From QHXN01 sp963785125 (GTDB lineage Bacteria; Acidobacteriota; Blastocatellia; Pyrinomonadales; Pyrinomonadaceae): DNA of 64,000 nt. The translations under genes and the position numbers were made by a program. The DNA is taken from contig CAWATU010000007.1 of assembly GCA_963785125.1 (NCBI GenBank), positions 1,054,001 to 1,118,000 of the forward strand, written 5' to 3'. The notes under the pieces were generated by a model. It was not told the origin of the DNA, did not search any database, and saw only the letters and a program-made list of their open reading frames with translations. Positions 9,436 through 18,955 of the stretch are shown in pieces (the stretch's first letter is position 1; each line of letters begins with the position of its first letter).

Positions 9436-11870
9436 TACCTGAGAGCCACCATCGGATCGACCTTCGTCGCGCGCCGCGCCGGGATGTAGGAGGCGACGAG
9501 CGCCACGAGCGAGAGCAGCAGCGCGATGCCCGCGTAGGTCAGAGGGTCTGCGGCCGAGACGCCGTAGAGCAGGCTCGACATCAGGCGCGTCAGCGCGAAC
9601 GCCAGCCCGAGCCCGACCCCGAGCCCGATGGCGACGAGCCCCATCCCCTGCCCCACGACCATCCGCAGCACGTCGCGCCCCTGCGCGCCCAGCGCCATCC
9701 GCAGGCCCATCTCGTGCGTGCGCTGTGCCACGCCGTAACTCATCACGCCGTAGAGCCCGACGACGGCCAGCGCCAGCGCCAGCGCCGCGAAGACGGCGAA
9801 GAGGAGCATCAGGAAGCGGCGCTGCGTGAGCGAGTCGGAGACGAGCTTCTCCATCGTCGAGACCTTGTAGACCGGCAAGTCCTTATCGACGGATGCGATG
9901 CGCGACCTCACCAACGGCGCGAGCGCGGCCGGGTCGCCGTCGGCGCGCACGACGAGGAAGAGGTCGCCGCCGTTCGGCCGCTGCGCGTAAGGCACGTAGT
10001 ACTGGCCGCGCGACTCGCCTTCCAGCCTCTCGTTGCGAATCTGACCGACGACGCCGACGATCTCGCGGAAGCGCGGCTGCTGCTGCCCGCCCTCGAACGT
10101 GATGCGCTTGCCGACCGGGTCTTCGCCCGGCCAGTACTTGCGCGCCAGCCCCTCGCTGACGATGGCGATGCCGGGCGAGTCGGCCGTGTCGCGCGCGTCG
10201 AAGTAGCGGCCCTTGACCAGCGGGATGCCCATCGTCTGGAAGTAGTCGTCCGAAGCCATCCAGCGGTCGCCGTGCGGCGCGCTCTCGCCGGGCGCGACCT
10301 GACGCCCCTCGATGCGGAAGCTGCCCGACTGGTTCCACCCGCTCATCGGCAGGGACGTAATGGTGGCCGCGCTCTTGACGCCCGAAAGGCCCCGCACCTC
10401 TTCGAGCAACTGCCGCTCGAAGGCCACGCGCTGGGCGCCCTCCTTGTACTTGTTCATCGGCAGCGAGACCAGCATCGACAGCACGCCGGCCGGCTGGAAG
10501 CCCGGATTGACCTGCTGCAACTGCATGAAGCTGCGGATGAGCAGCCCCGCGCTGACGAGCACGATGACGGCCACGGCCATCTCGAAGACGACCAGCACGT
10601 TGCGCAGGCCCCGCCGGACGCCGAGCTGCCCGCTGCGGCCACCCTCCTTGAGCGTGTCGTGGAGGTTGGCCGTCGAGGTCTGGAACGCGGGCGCGAGCCC
10701 GAACACGATGCCCGTCACGACCGAGACGCCGAGCGTGAAGAGGAGCACGCGCGAGTCCAATCTAATCTCGGTCGCGCGCGGTATCCTGTTCTCGTTGAGC
10801 TTGAGCAGGAGGTCAACGCCCCACATCGCCAGCAGCAGTCCGACCGCCCCGCCCGCCAGCGAGAGCAGCACGCTCTCGGTCAAAAGCTGCCGCACCACGC
10901 GCCAACGCGAAGCGCCGAGAGCGGTACGCACGGCGATCTCCTTCTGGCGGACGGCCGCGCGCGCCAGCATCAGGTTGGCGACGTTGGCGCACGCGATGAG
11001 CAGCACGAGCGCGACTACGCCGAGGAGGAAGAGCAGCGGCGCGCGGATGTTGCCGACGACGAACTCGTCGAAGCGCGTGATGAGCAGGCCCCAGTTGCCC
11101 GCGTCCGCGCCGGGCATGTACTGGCGGCGGAGGTCGGCGGCTATCGTGTCCAGCTCGGCCTGCGCCTGCTCAGCCTTCACGTCCGGCTTGAGCCGCGCCA
11201 CCACGCTGAGGTACTCGTTCGTCAGACCCGAGTTCGGGTCGAGCTGTTGCGGGGTGAAGGCGATGGGCGACCAGAGGTCGGGCGTCTGCCCGAGCCATTC
11301 GCGCCCGAACTGCATGTTGGGCTGCATCCGGCCGACGACCAGATAGGGCTCGCCGTTGAGCATGAGGGTCTTGCCGACGACCTCTGTGTCTGGGAAGCGC
11401 CGGCGCCAGAAGGCGTCGGAGAGGACGACGACCTTGTTATTACCGGCCTGCGCCTCCTCGGGCGTGAAGGTGCGACCCGCGGCGGCTTCCGCCCCGAGCA
11501 CCGAGAAGAGGTTGAAGGTCACGGCGCCACCCTGAAGGCGCTCGGGCTCGCCCTCGCCCGTGAGGTTGACCGACCAGCTCGTCACGGCCGCCATGTCCGC
11601 GAAGGACTTCGCGTTCTCGTGATAGTAGTTGAAGCCGGGCGCGGAGACCGAAGCTTTAAGGTCGATCTTCGGGTAGTTATGGTTGATGAGGACGAGTTGG
11701 TGCGGGTCTCTATAGTCGAGCGGCTTGAGGAGCACCGCGTTGACGACCGAGAAGATGGCCGTGTTCGCGCCCACGCCCAAAGCGACGGCGATGACCGCGA
11801 CGGCCGTGAACCCCGGGCTCTTCCACAGCACGCGCGCGGCGTACTGCAAGTCCTTCCAAAGCGTGCCCAT
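9429..11870 (-). CDS. ADOP-family ABC transporter permease (813 aa)
   Basis: A complete ADOP permease, the first of the tandem set behind the ATPase gene. It opens MGTLWKDLQYAARVLWKS with the helix VAVIAVALGVGANTAIFSVV. FtsX block 1 carries IACANVANLMLARAAVRQKE, and the C-terminal block ends PARRATKVDPMVALRYE. The gap to the ATPase start (11871-11992) is about 120 bp and holds no obvious long inverted repeat, unlike the gaps between the permeases. As the permease nearest the ATPase it is the likeliest dedicated partner. This is inference from order only. Confidence 0.93.
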   Translation of the reverse strand: MGTLWKDLQYAARVLWKSPGFTAVAVIAVALGVGANTAIFSVVNAVLLKPLDYRDPHQLVLINHNYPKIDLKASVSAPGFNYYHENAKSFADMAAVTSWSVNLTGEGEPERLQGGAVTFNLFSVLGAEAAAGRTFTPEEAQAGNNKVVVLSDAFWRRRFPDTEVVGKTLMLNGEPYLVVGRMQPNMQFGREWLGQTPDLWSPIAFTPQQLDPNSGLTNEYLSVVARLKPDVKAEQAQAELDTIAADLRRQYMPGADAGNWGLLITRFDEFVVGNIRAPLLFLLGVVALVLLIACANVANLMLARAAVRQKEIAVRTALGASRWRVVRQLLTESVLLSLAGGAVGLLLAMWGVDLLLKLNENRIPRATEIRLDSRVLLFTLGVSVVTGIVFGLAPAFQTSTANLHDTLKEGGRSGQLGVRRGLRNVLVVFEMAVAVIVLVSAGLLIRSFMQLQQVNPGFQPAGVLSMLVSLPMNKYKEGAQRVAFERQLLEEVRGLSGVKSAATITSLPMSGWNQSGSFRIEGRQVAPGESAPHGDRWMASDDYFQTMGIPLVKGRYFDARDTADSPGIAIVSEGLARKYWPGEDPVGKRITFEGGQQQPRFREIVGVVGQIRNERLEGESRGQYYVPYAQRPNGGDLFLVVRADGDPAALAPLVRSRIASVDKDLPVYKVSTMEKLVSDSLTQRRFLMLLFAVFAALALALAVVGLYGVMSYGVAQRTHEMGLRMALGAQGRDVLRMVVGQGMGLVAIGLGVGLGLAFALTRLMSSLLYGVSAADPLTYAGIALLLSLVALVASYIPARRATKVDPMVALRYE

Positions 11871-11992
11871 ACGTATACCCTCCCTGACGGGAATTTCTTA
11901 AGGACGACCGGCACAGATCGAGTGTCCCGCGGCGAACGCGCCGCGGCCACACGCAGAGAGCTTGAGGTGTAGAGTCGAACCGACGAAGGACG

Positions 11993-12730
<738 letters not shown>

Positions 12731-12760
12731 CTCTTTTCCTTTCGGGGGTAATCTGAAGTA

Positions 12761-14170
12761 TCAATCGAGTCGGAGTCTGTCCACGCCGTCCCACTGCGAG
12801 GTGTCGGAGAGGATGACGGTGTCGCCGACGTTCAGGCCATCGACGACCTCGACGTTGTTGACCGAGGTGCGACCGAGCTTGACCTGGACGCGCGTGGCCT
12901 CGCGCCCGTCGGGGCCGACCTTGAAGAGCGAGACGGTCGCCTGCCCGCCGCCGCCCGTCGCCGGGCGTCCGACGTAGAGTACGTCGTCGAGGCGCTCAAG
13001 TTCGATGGTTCCGTCCACGCTCAAATCCACGCGCGCGCCCTGCGGCATCGGGCCTTCGAGCCGCACGTCCACGGTGAAGGTGCCGTTGCGCGCGGCCGGG
13101 TCGATGCGCTGGACGCGCCCTGCGACCGTGCCGCCGCCGCGCGTGTCGATGGTAGCGGGCTGGCCGAGCGTGATGTCCTTGATCTGCGTCTCGGGAATCT
13201 GGAGCGCGGCCTTGAGGCTGGACGGGTCGGCGACGCGCGCGATGTTGGTGCCCGGCGTGATCTGCTGGCCGACCTCGACCGTCACCTCCTGAAGCACGCC
13301 CGCCGTCCCGGCGCGCACTTGAAGCGAAGCGACCTGCTCCTCGTTCAGGCGAAGCTGCGCGCGCAACTGCTCGATGCGCGCCTGCTGCGCGGCGATCTGC
13401 GCGGAGACCTGCGACTTGTTCTGCTCGGTGCGCTTCTTCTCGACCGCAACGCGGTTCGCCAACTGCTCGACCCGCACGCGCGAGACGCGCAGGGTGAGCG
13501 CCGCCACGAGCCCCTCGCGGGCCAACTGCTCGTCGGCGTCGAGTTGAATCTTGGCCTGCTGGTACTCGGACTGAATCTGCGCGACGTTCGACTGCTGCGT
13601 CAGCTTGTCGCTCTCCAGCCGCGACTTGAGGTTGTTCATGTCGGCCTCGGCCGACTTGATCTGGTAGGCGACATCGACGGATGCCTGCTGAAGGGTGGGG
13701 TTGGAGAGCGTGACGAGGACGGTGCCGGGGCTGACCGTCTCGCCGGGCTTGACGAACTTCTGCTCGACGCGCCCCTCGACGGGGGCGGCGATCTGCCGAA
13801 TCTCCTCGGGGATGAGCGTGCCGAGGCCCCGCACGTTGCGGAGCATCTGTCCGCGCTTGACGGTGTCGGTAAGCACGGTCGAGCGCGAGACGCTCGGGGC
13901 CGCGCGCGGCAGGCGCGAGAGCCCGTAGGTGATGAGCCCGATGGTCAGCACGCCCAGCGTCGCGTACACGATCATCTTCACGCGGCGCCGGTTCTTCCTC
14001 TGTGGACGCTTCACGTCCATGGTGCCGCTCGGCGCGTCAAAAGCGGCGCGCTTCACTCCCGCGGCGGGTCGCGGCACGTCCGTTCCCGTGCGCGGCACGT
14101 CCGTTCCCGTGCGCGGCGCGTCCGTAGATGGGCGTTTTACATCCATAGCGAGTTGCTTGACATCTCTCAT
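12761..14170 (-). CDS. HlyD/MacA-type periplasmic adaptor subunit
   Basis: A membrane fusion protein of about 469 aa. From the ATG at 14170 the order is a basic N-terminal tail made of heptad repeats [DG][VA][KP]xxxx (about residues 3-58), one membrane helix MIVYATLGVLTIGLITYGL (about 66-84), a lipoyl-like half motif near PVEGRVEQKFVKPGETVSPG, a long Gln/Glu-rich coiled coil, the second lipoyl half and a beta-barrel domain. This fits an inner-membrane anchored adaptor for the ABC permeases that follow. The start is uncertain: ATGs at 14146 and 14020 are in frame and none has a strong ribosome site; the frame stays open to 14440. The repeat tail is unusual for the family. Confidence 0.88.
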   Translation of the reverse strand: MRDVKQLAMDVKRPSTDAPRTGTDVPRTGTDVPRPAAGVKRAAFDAPSGTMDVKRPQRKNRRRVKMIVYATLGVLTIGLITYGLSRLPRAAPSVSRSTVLTDTVKRGQMLRNVRGLGTLIPEEIRQIAAPVEGRVEQKFVKPGETVSPGTVLVTLSNPTLQQASVDVAYQIKSAEADMNNLKSRLESDKLTQQSNVAQIQSEYQQAKIQLDADEQLAREGLVAALTLRVSRVRVEQLANRVAVEKKRTEQNKSQVSAQIAAQQARIEQLRAQLRLNEEQVASLQVRAGTAGVLQEVTVEVGQQITPGTNIARVADPSSLKAALQIPETQIKDITLGQPATIDTRGGGTVAGRVQRIDPAARNGTFTVDVRLEGPMPQGARVDLSVDGTIELERLDDVLYVGRPATGGGGQATVSLFKVGPDGREATRVQVKLGRTSVNNVEVVDGLNVGDTVILSDTSQWDGVDRLRLD

Positions 14171-14187
14171 AGGGGTTGCTTTACATC
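13997..14187. repeat. 21-nt tandem array inside the HlyD 5' coding region
   Basis: About nine units, most of exactly 21 nt, beginning GATGTNAAG or GACGTGCCG on the minus strand. Two central units are almost identical (GACGTGCCGCGCACGGGAACG and its neighbour with one change). The first unit is 23 nt and lies upstream of the proposed start. In frame the array encodes DVKQLAM, DVKRPST, DAPRTGT, DVPRTGT, DVPRPAA, GVKRAAF, DAPSGTM and DVKRPQR. Confidence 0.88.
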
Positions 14188-14481
14188 CGCAGAAACAGTT
14201 CCACTCGTGCCGCACCTCAACAACCCTCGTACCACTGCCGCAGACGGCCGCCTCCGCCCGTTTTTCGGGCCTTTTCCCCGGGAACGCACGCACGCGCGCC
14301 CGGCCGGTGTCCGTTTCCGCAAACCAAAATCCCAAAATCGAAAAACGCGCGAGATGTTTGAGAAGAAGTTTAGAGGCGAGGCCGCACAGAAAATCTTCGC
14401 CCGAAATCCAAATCCGCGTATCATGCGGAAGACTTTCCATCTATCAGACATTTCGTCGGTCGCTCTTACCGGAAAACGACT
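14171..14481. other. Divergent intergenic region between hlyD-like gene and small membrane gene
   Basis: About 311 bp with lower GC than the flanks. It must hold the promoter of the efflux operon and perhaps that of the plus-strand genes. The start of the 21-nt array reaches into it (to 14187). I see A-rich stretches near 14325-14345 but no confident -35/-10 pair, operator or riboswitch. Confidence 0.5.
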
Positions 14482-14772
14482 ATGGGTCATCTGAAATCTC
14501 GCCTGCTGGCGCTGGCCATCATCGCGGTCTCCGTGGGGCTGATCTATTTCAACTGGCATCAGTTGAAGACGGAGGGAACTTATTCGACGAAGCTGGCCGC
14601 GTTCGGGCCGGTCGGGGTCGTAGGCGGACTGTTCCTGCTGCTCTTCCCCGGCAAGGGCGGGAAGCCGGAGACGACGAGGGACAAGGTCTTGGCGCTGCTC
14701 GTCTTCGGCGCAGGGCTGGCGGCCGGTCTGTACAACTGGTACCTGATGGACCCGGGCTTCTTCGGGGGGTGA
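14482..14772 (+). CDS. Small three-helix membrane protein, function unknown
   Basis: A 96-aa protein with three hydrophobic segments, at about residues 6-23, 38-54 and 66-87. The loop between helices 2 and 3 is basic (PGKGGKPETTRDK) and the C-terminus is short and Gly-rich. I do not recognise the family. The ATG follows GGAAAACGACT, a weak ribosome site. The next gene starts 18 bp after its stop, so the two are probably co-transcribed. No enzymatic motif is visible; it could be a small accessory membrane protein. Confidence 0.7.
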   Translation: MGHLKSRLLALAIIAVSVGLIYFNWHQLKTEGTYSTKLAAFGPVGVVGGLFLLLFPGKGGKPETTRDKVLALLVFGAGLAAGLYNWYLMDPGFFGG

Positions 14773-14790
14773 GGTAAGGGGTTCGAGCTT

Positions 14791-15474
14791 ATGGGCAGAA
14801 GGGGCGAAGCGGCGGCGGCGGGCGCGGAGGCGTGCCGGCGAAAGTTTCTGCGTTACTTCCCGGGCGGGTTCCGGGACGAGACCTACCTCGACTGGGAGCG
14901 CGACTACAAGTGGGAGGCGCACGAGCGTTGGGAGGAGGCGCTGGGGCGCGCGGAGTTCCGGCGGCGGCTGCGCGCGGGCGAGTTCGCAGAGGCGGCGGCG
15001 CGCGCCGTGCGCGTCGAGCAGCGCACGCGCCACAGCATGATCTTCTCGTTCGAGAAGATGGCGCTGCGCGACGCCGTCAAGTCCGAGGCGGGCGCGCGCG
15101 CCTTCGCCGAAGGACTCTACGAACTACTGCACGGCGCGGGGAGCGTCGAGCGTCGCTTCAACAGATGGATAGAGACGGTCGCCGCGCTCCCGCGCAGGCA
15201 GACGCGCGTGCTGACGTGGCCGATGGTGACGGTCTGGGGCTTCCTCGCTCAGCCCGACACGCACATCTTCCTCAAGCCGACCGTGACGCGCGCCGCGGCC
15301 GCGAAGTACGGCTTCGACTTCAAATACAGTTCGCGTCCGAACTGGGAGACCTACGCGAGCCTTCTGGAGCTGACCGAGACGGTGCGGCGCGACCAACGCT
15401 CTCTCGGGCCGCGCGACATGATCGACGTGCAATCCTTCCTCTGGGTGCAGGGCTCGGACGAGTACCCCGACTGA
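14791..15474 (+). CDS. Conserved-looking cytoplasmic protein, function unknown
   Basis: A 227-aa soluble protein with no signal or membrane segment. The N-terminal half is charged and rich in Trp, Arg and Glu (for example DWERDYKWEAHERWEEAL). The C-terminal part has WPMVTVWGFLAQPDTHIFLK and, near the end, SLGPRDMIDVQSFLWVQG, stretches that look like conserved family blocks. I cannot assign a domain. It starts 18 bp after the small membrane gene and has a normal high-GC coding pattern. The opposite strand and the +2 frame are also open here but look like shadows. Confidence 0.72.
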   Translation: MGRRGEAAAAGAEACRRKFLRYFPGGFRDETYLDWERDYKWEAHERWEEALGRAEFRRRLRAGEFAEAAARAVRVEQRTRHSMIFSFEKMALRDAVKSEAGARAFAEGLYELLHGAGSVERRFNRWIETVAALPRRQTRVLTWPMVTVWGFLAQPDTHIFLKPTVTRAAAAKYGFDFKYSSRPNWETYASLLELTETVRRDQRSLGPRDMIDVQSFLWVQGSDEYPD

Positions 15475-15564
15475 CGACGGCTCGTAAAAAGGCTTGTGCG
15501 GCGGGGCGGAAAGTGATTCAATGCGCGCCGTTCCAACAGCCCCCATGCCCCGGAGGAACTGAAG

Positions 15565-16029
15565 ATGAGGCTCAACGGCTTGAGGTTGACCAGGGCGCTC
15601 CTGGCAAGTCTGACTCTCTTGTCACTCGCGGGTCACACGGCCTCGACGGCGTCGGTGCCGCGTGTGCTGCCCAACCCCGTCCTCTACCTCTCCACCCTCG
15701 AATACTTCCAGAGCGGCGGCAAGAACTACGTGCGCTACAAGTTCGACGTGATGAACTCGGCGGACTACCCGGCCGATATGTTCGCCGCCGCGCCGAGCCT
15801 GCCGCCCTGCGGTCAGAACACGAAGTCTGCGCGCACGTGGGTGGACATCTACGACCAGTCGGGCAAGCGCCTCTACGGCTTCTGCGCGCTCTCGAAGCCC
15901 GGCGACCTCAGCGGCATCTGGTTCGCGCTCGAAGAGACGGTCGTCCCGCCGAGCTGGGTCTACGTCGAGCTGAACGACCGCGCCACTAACACCAAGTACA
16001 AGTCGAACCTCGCCGAGACGACGCCGTAA
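15565..16029 (+). CDS. Secreted protein with two cysteines, function unknown
   Basis: A 154-aa protein with a Sec signal peptide at residues 1 to about 29 (basic start, then LLASLTLLSLAG, cleavage near TAS-A). The mature part looks all-beta (LYLSTLEYFQSGGKNYVRYKF) and has just two Cys, at PPCGQN and GFCAL, placed to form a disulfide in the periplasm or outside. The ATG at 15565 follows GGAGGAACTGAAG, a strong ribosome site. It converges with the threonine aldolase gene, with an inverted repeat between them. No known domain recognised. Confidence 0.78.
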   Translation: MRLNGLRLTRALLASLTLLSLAGHTASTASVPRVLPNPVLYLSTLEYFQSGGKNYVRYKFDVMNSADYPADMFAAAPSLPPCGQNTKSARTWVDIYDQSGKRLYGFCALSKPGDLSGIWFALEETVVPPSWVYVELNDRATNTKYKSNLAETTP

Positions 16030-16040
16030 TGAAATTTGAG

Positions 16041-16119
16041 TGATTGCTTCATTTGCTCATCGGGTCATTGGTTCAAGTAAGAAATGAATCAATGACCCGA
16101 TGACCCAATCCCTCAATCA
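16041..16119. repeat. Intergenic imperfect inverted repeat, GGGTCATTG class
   Basis: Arms at 16041-16075 and 16085-16119 share a perfect 14-bp core (TCATCGGGTCATTG) plus matching ends, with a mismatched middle. The right arm contains the stop codon of the minus-strand gene (16117-16119). Placed between convergent genes, it may act as a two-way terminator. Confidence 0.75.
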
Positions 16120-17148
16120 TCCTACCGCCGCCCTGATAACTGCCGCCAGTTCCGACACGTCCTCTTCGGTCGTGTCGAAGGAGCACATGAGGCGCACCTC
16201 GGAGGTCTGCTCGTTCCAGACGTAGAAGAAGAAGCGTTCCTGCACGCGCGCGATGCTCTCGCGCGGGAGGACGGCGAAGACCGCGTTCGACTCGACGGGC
16301 TGCGTGATGCGCACCTGCGGGATGGAACGCAGCTCCGCGGCGAGCGTCTGCGCCATCCGGTTCGCGTGCGCGGCCGTTTCGCGCCAGAGGTCTGCGCCCA
16401 GCAGCGCCGTGAACTGCGCCGCGACGAAGCGCATCTTTGAAGGGAGCTGCGCGCACTGCTTGCGCACGAAGCGGAACGCCTCGGCCCGCGCCGGGTCGAA
16501 GAAGACGACGGCCTCGCCGTACATCATCCCGTTCTTCGTCCCGCCGAAGCTCAAAACGTCCACGCCCGCCCCGGCCGTCAACTCGCTCAAAGAGACGTTG
16601 AGGTGTGCCGCCGCGTTCGCCAGCCGCGCGCCGTCCACATGGAGCAGCATCCCGTGCTTGTGCGCGAACGCGGCAAGCACGGTCAGCTCCTCGATTGTGT
16701 AGACAGTCCCCAGCTCGGTCGGCTGTGAGACGGAGATGACGTGCGGCTGCACGTGATGCTGGTCGCCGAGTCGCGCGAGCAGCGGCTCGATCTGCTCGAC
16801 TCTCAGCTTCCCGTCGGGCGTCGGAAGGTCTACGAGCTTGCAGCCCGTGAAGCGCTCGGGCGCGCCGCACTCGTCTACGTTGATGTGCGCCGTCTCTGCG
16901 CAGACGACCGCCTCGAAGGGGCGCGTGACGGCCGCGAGCGCCGAGACGTTTGCGCCCGTGCCGCCGAAGACGAAGAAAACCTCGGCCCGCTCGCCGAAGC
17001 GCTCGCGGAAGAGCCGGATGGCCGTCTCTGTATACACGTCGTCGCCGTAGGCCACCGCGTGCCCACGGTCGGCCGAGCGCAGCGCGTCCCACACGCGCGG
17101 GTGCACGCCCGCGTTGTTGTCGCTCGCAAATCCACGCTTAATCTTCAT
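16117..17148 (-). CDS. Threonine aldolase family, PLP-dependent (LtaE-like)
   Basis: A PLP fold-type I enzyme of the beta-eliminating lyase/threonine aldolase family (343 aa from the ATG at 17148), expected to cleave L-threonine or L-allo-threonine to glycine and acetaldehyde. Visible are the Gly-rich FGGTGAN cofactor motif, HVDGARLAN with the PLP-binding Asp172, and the Schiff-base lysine in SFGGTKNG (Lys205). The start at 17148 is chosen because GGAGG lies just before it; the frame stays open to 17187. The upstream acyl-CoA dehydrogenase gene ends at 17188, so the two are likely co-transcribed. Substrate stereochemistry cannot be told from sequence. Confidence 0.9.
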   Translation of the reverse strand: MKIKRGFASDNNAGVHPRVWDALRSADRGHAVAYGDDVYTETAIRLFRERFGERAEVFFVFGGTGANVSALAAVTRPFEAVVCAETAHINVDECGAPERFTGCKLVDLPTPDGKLRVEQIEPLLARLGDQHHVQPHVISVSQPTELGTVYTIEELTVLAAFAHKHGMLLHVDGARLANAAAHLNVSLSELTAGAGVDVLSFGGTKNGMMYGEAVVFFDPARAEAFRFVRKQCAQLPSKMRFVAAQFTALLGADLWRETAAHANRMAQTLAAELRSIPQVRITQPVESNAVFAVLPRESIARVQERFFFYVWNEQTSEVRLMCSFDTTEEDVSELAAVIRAAVG

Positions 17149-17187
17149 GTGCCTCCGTGTCTCTGTGATTGGTTCTTCGGTACGCAA

Positions 17188-18864
17188 TTAGAGGTCTGAC
17201 AACAGCGCGGTCGCGTCGTCGGGGTCGTGTTCGGAGATGAGGTCGATGGCGGAGTGCGCGAAGCGGCGCGCGGCGGCGGCGGCGCGCGCGTCGTGTTCGG
17301 CGTCGAGCGACCACTGCGCGTGGCGCGTGAGCAGCGCGAGGGCGAGCGCGCGGCCCAGCGTCATGGAGAAGCGGCGCGCACCGGCTTCGAGCGCCGTCTG
17401 CCCTTCCCCCGCGGCCGCGGCGAGCCACGCCGCGGCGTGTGACGCGGCTTCGCGCGCGGTGCGTGCGGCGCGCGCGAGCCCCTCGTCGTGTGCGGCTGCG
17501 GCGCAGCTTTCGATCTCGGCCCGAAGAGCGTAGAGCGCGGCTTCGTCCTTCGAGGCCGTGCGCAGCGCGTCGAGCGAGAGGACGTTGGTCGTGCCCTCCC
17601 AGATGGGAAGCACCTGCGCGTCGCGCAGCAGCACGGGGAGGCCCGTGTCCTCGACGTAGCCCGCGCCGCCGAACGCCTCGATTGCTTCGCTCGCGACGTG
17701 GACGGCCGCGCGCCCCGTGGTCAGCTTCACGAGCGGCGTCAGGAGCCGGAGCAGGCGCGCGCCCCTCTCGTCCAGCTCGCGCGCCTCTTCGCGCCCCGTC
17801 AGCTCCGCGACGTAGAAGGCGAGGTGGAGCGCCGCCTCTGCCTCCGCCTGCAAACCCGCCAGCGTGTCCGCGTGCAGAGGCTTCAACGCGAGCGCGGAGC
17901 CGAAGGCCGAACGCCGCCGCGCGTAGTCGCGCGCGAGCGCCACGCCGCGCCGCATCAGCGCCGTCGCGCTCACGGCGTTCCAGAGCCGCGTCACGTTGAG
18001 CATCGGCGCGATCTCGCGCACGCCCTCAGTCGTGCCCTTCACCAACACGGCCGGCGTGCCTTCGAGCGTCAGCTCCGCGGTCGGCACCTTGCGCGTGCCG
18101 AGCTTATCTTTCAGACGGTCGATGCGGATGTTGCGCAGACGACCTTCTTCGTCGCGCGTCTCGACAAAGAAGAGCGCGAGGCCGCGCCCTCCACTCTGGT
18201 TACCCTCGGGCCGCGCCAGCGTCAGCGCCGCCTGCGAGGCCGCGGCCGACGTGAACCACTTGCGCCCGGAGAGCCGCCACACTCCTTTCTCATCAAGCCG
18301 CGCGATTGTCTCCGACGCGCCCACGTCCGAGCCCCCCGTCAACTCCGTCATCCACTGCCCGCTCGTCCAGAACTGCTCGGGGTCGCGCGAGGTGAAGTGG
18401 GGCAGGACGTTTTTGATGAGAGGGCCGTTGTCGGAAGTCTTGAGCACGCGCGCCGCGCCGTCGGTCATCGCGAGCGGGCAACTGTAGATGTCGGTCGAGG
18501 GCGTGAAGAGATACGCGAGCGCGAACTGATGGACGCGCGAGTGCGCGCCGTGTCTGCGCTCGTAAGGAATGGCGACGAGGCCGCGTTCCGCCGACAGGCG
18601 CTCGGCCACGCGCCACAGCGGCGAGACCTCGATGCGGTCAACCCTCTCGCCCCACGCGTCCCACTGCGTCAGGCGCGGCTCGTTCAGACGATCCGCGAGC
18701 TGCATACGGTACAGCTCTCCGCCCGCCAACTCGCCGAGTTCGAGCAGCTCGGGCTCGATCTCTTCAAGCACGTCTGGCGGGAGCGCGCGCCTGAGGTAAG
18801 AGCGCAGCGCGCGGTCGGTCTCGTACTGGTTGCCGAGCCGCGGGGGCTCCTGTCGGAAGGGCAT
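17188..18864 (-). CDS. Acyl-CoA dehydrogenase, AidB-like
   Basis: A flavoprotein of 558 aa, longer than the usual ~380-aa acyl-CoA dehydrogenase and like AidB (about 540 aa). It has an N-terminal extension, then a central region with FAD/substrate motifs (YSCPLAMTDGAARVLK and WMTELTGGSDVGASET), and a helical C-terminal domain with EAFGGAGYVEDTGLP and LPIWEGTTNVLSLDALR. AidB proteins belong to the alkylation response and bind DNA, but isovaleryl-CoA-like activity is also possible. The ATG at 18864 follows AAGGAGA; a GTG at 18879 is an alternative. It lies 39 bp upstream of the threonine aldolase start. Confidence 0.9.
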   Translation of the reverse strand: MPFRQEPPRLGNQYETDRALRSYLRRALPPDVLEEIEPELLELGELAGGELYRMQLADRLNEPRLTQWDAWGERVDRIEVSPLWRVAERLSAERGLVAIPYERRHGAHSRVHQFALAYLFTPSTDIYSCPLAMTDGAARVLKTSDNGPLIKNVLPHFTSRDPEQFWTSGQWMTELTGGSDVGASETIARLDEKGVWRLSGRKWFTSAAASQAALTLARPEGNQSGGRGLALFFVETRDEEGRLRNIRIDRLKDKLGTRKVPTAELTLEGTPAVLVKGTTEGVREIAPMLNVTRLWNAVSATALMRRGVALARDYARRRSAFGSALALKPLHADTLAGLQAEAEAALHLAFYVAELTGREEARELDERGARLLRLLTPLVKLTTGRAAVHVASEAIEAFGGAGYVEDTGLPVLLRDAQVLPIWEGTTNVLSLDALRTASKDEAALYALRAEIESCAAAAHDEGLARAARTAREAASHAAAWLAAAAGEGQTALEAGARRFSMTLGRALALALLTRHAQWSLDAEHDARAAAAARRFAHSAIDLISEHDPDDATALLSDL

Positions 18865-18955
18865 CTTCGTCTCCTTCACCTAGCTTCACTTGACCTGGGG
18901 CGGTGTAATTGTCGATGCTGGCGCGGCAGGAATCATACCACCGGCGAGGTCTGGG

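Noticed and set aside
16041..16119. Ordinary Rho-independent terminator
   Set aside because: There is no T-run on either side; the call is left as an inverted repeat with a possible terminator role.
18890..18955. N-terminal extension of the cysteine-desulfurase-like protein
   Set aside because: The first 22 residues do not resemble the family and lack a ribosome site; the ATG at 18956 fits better.
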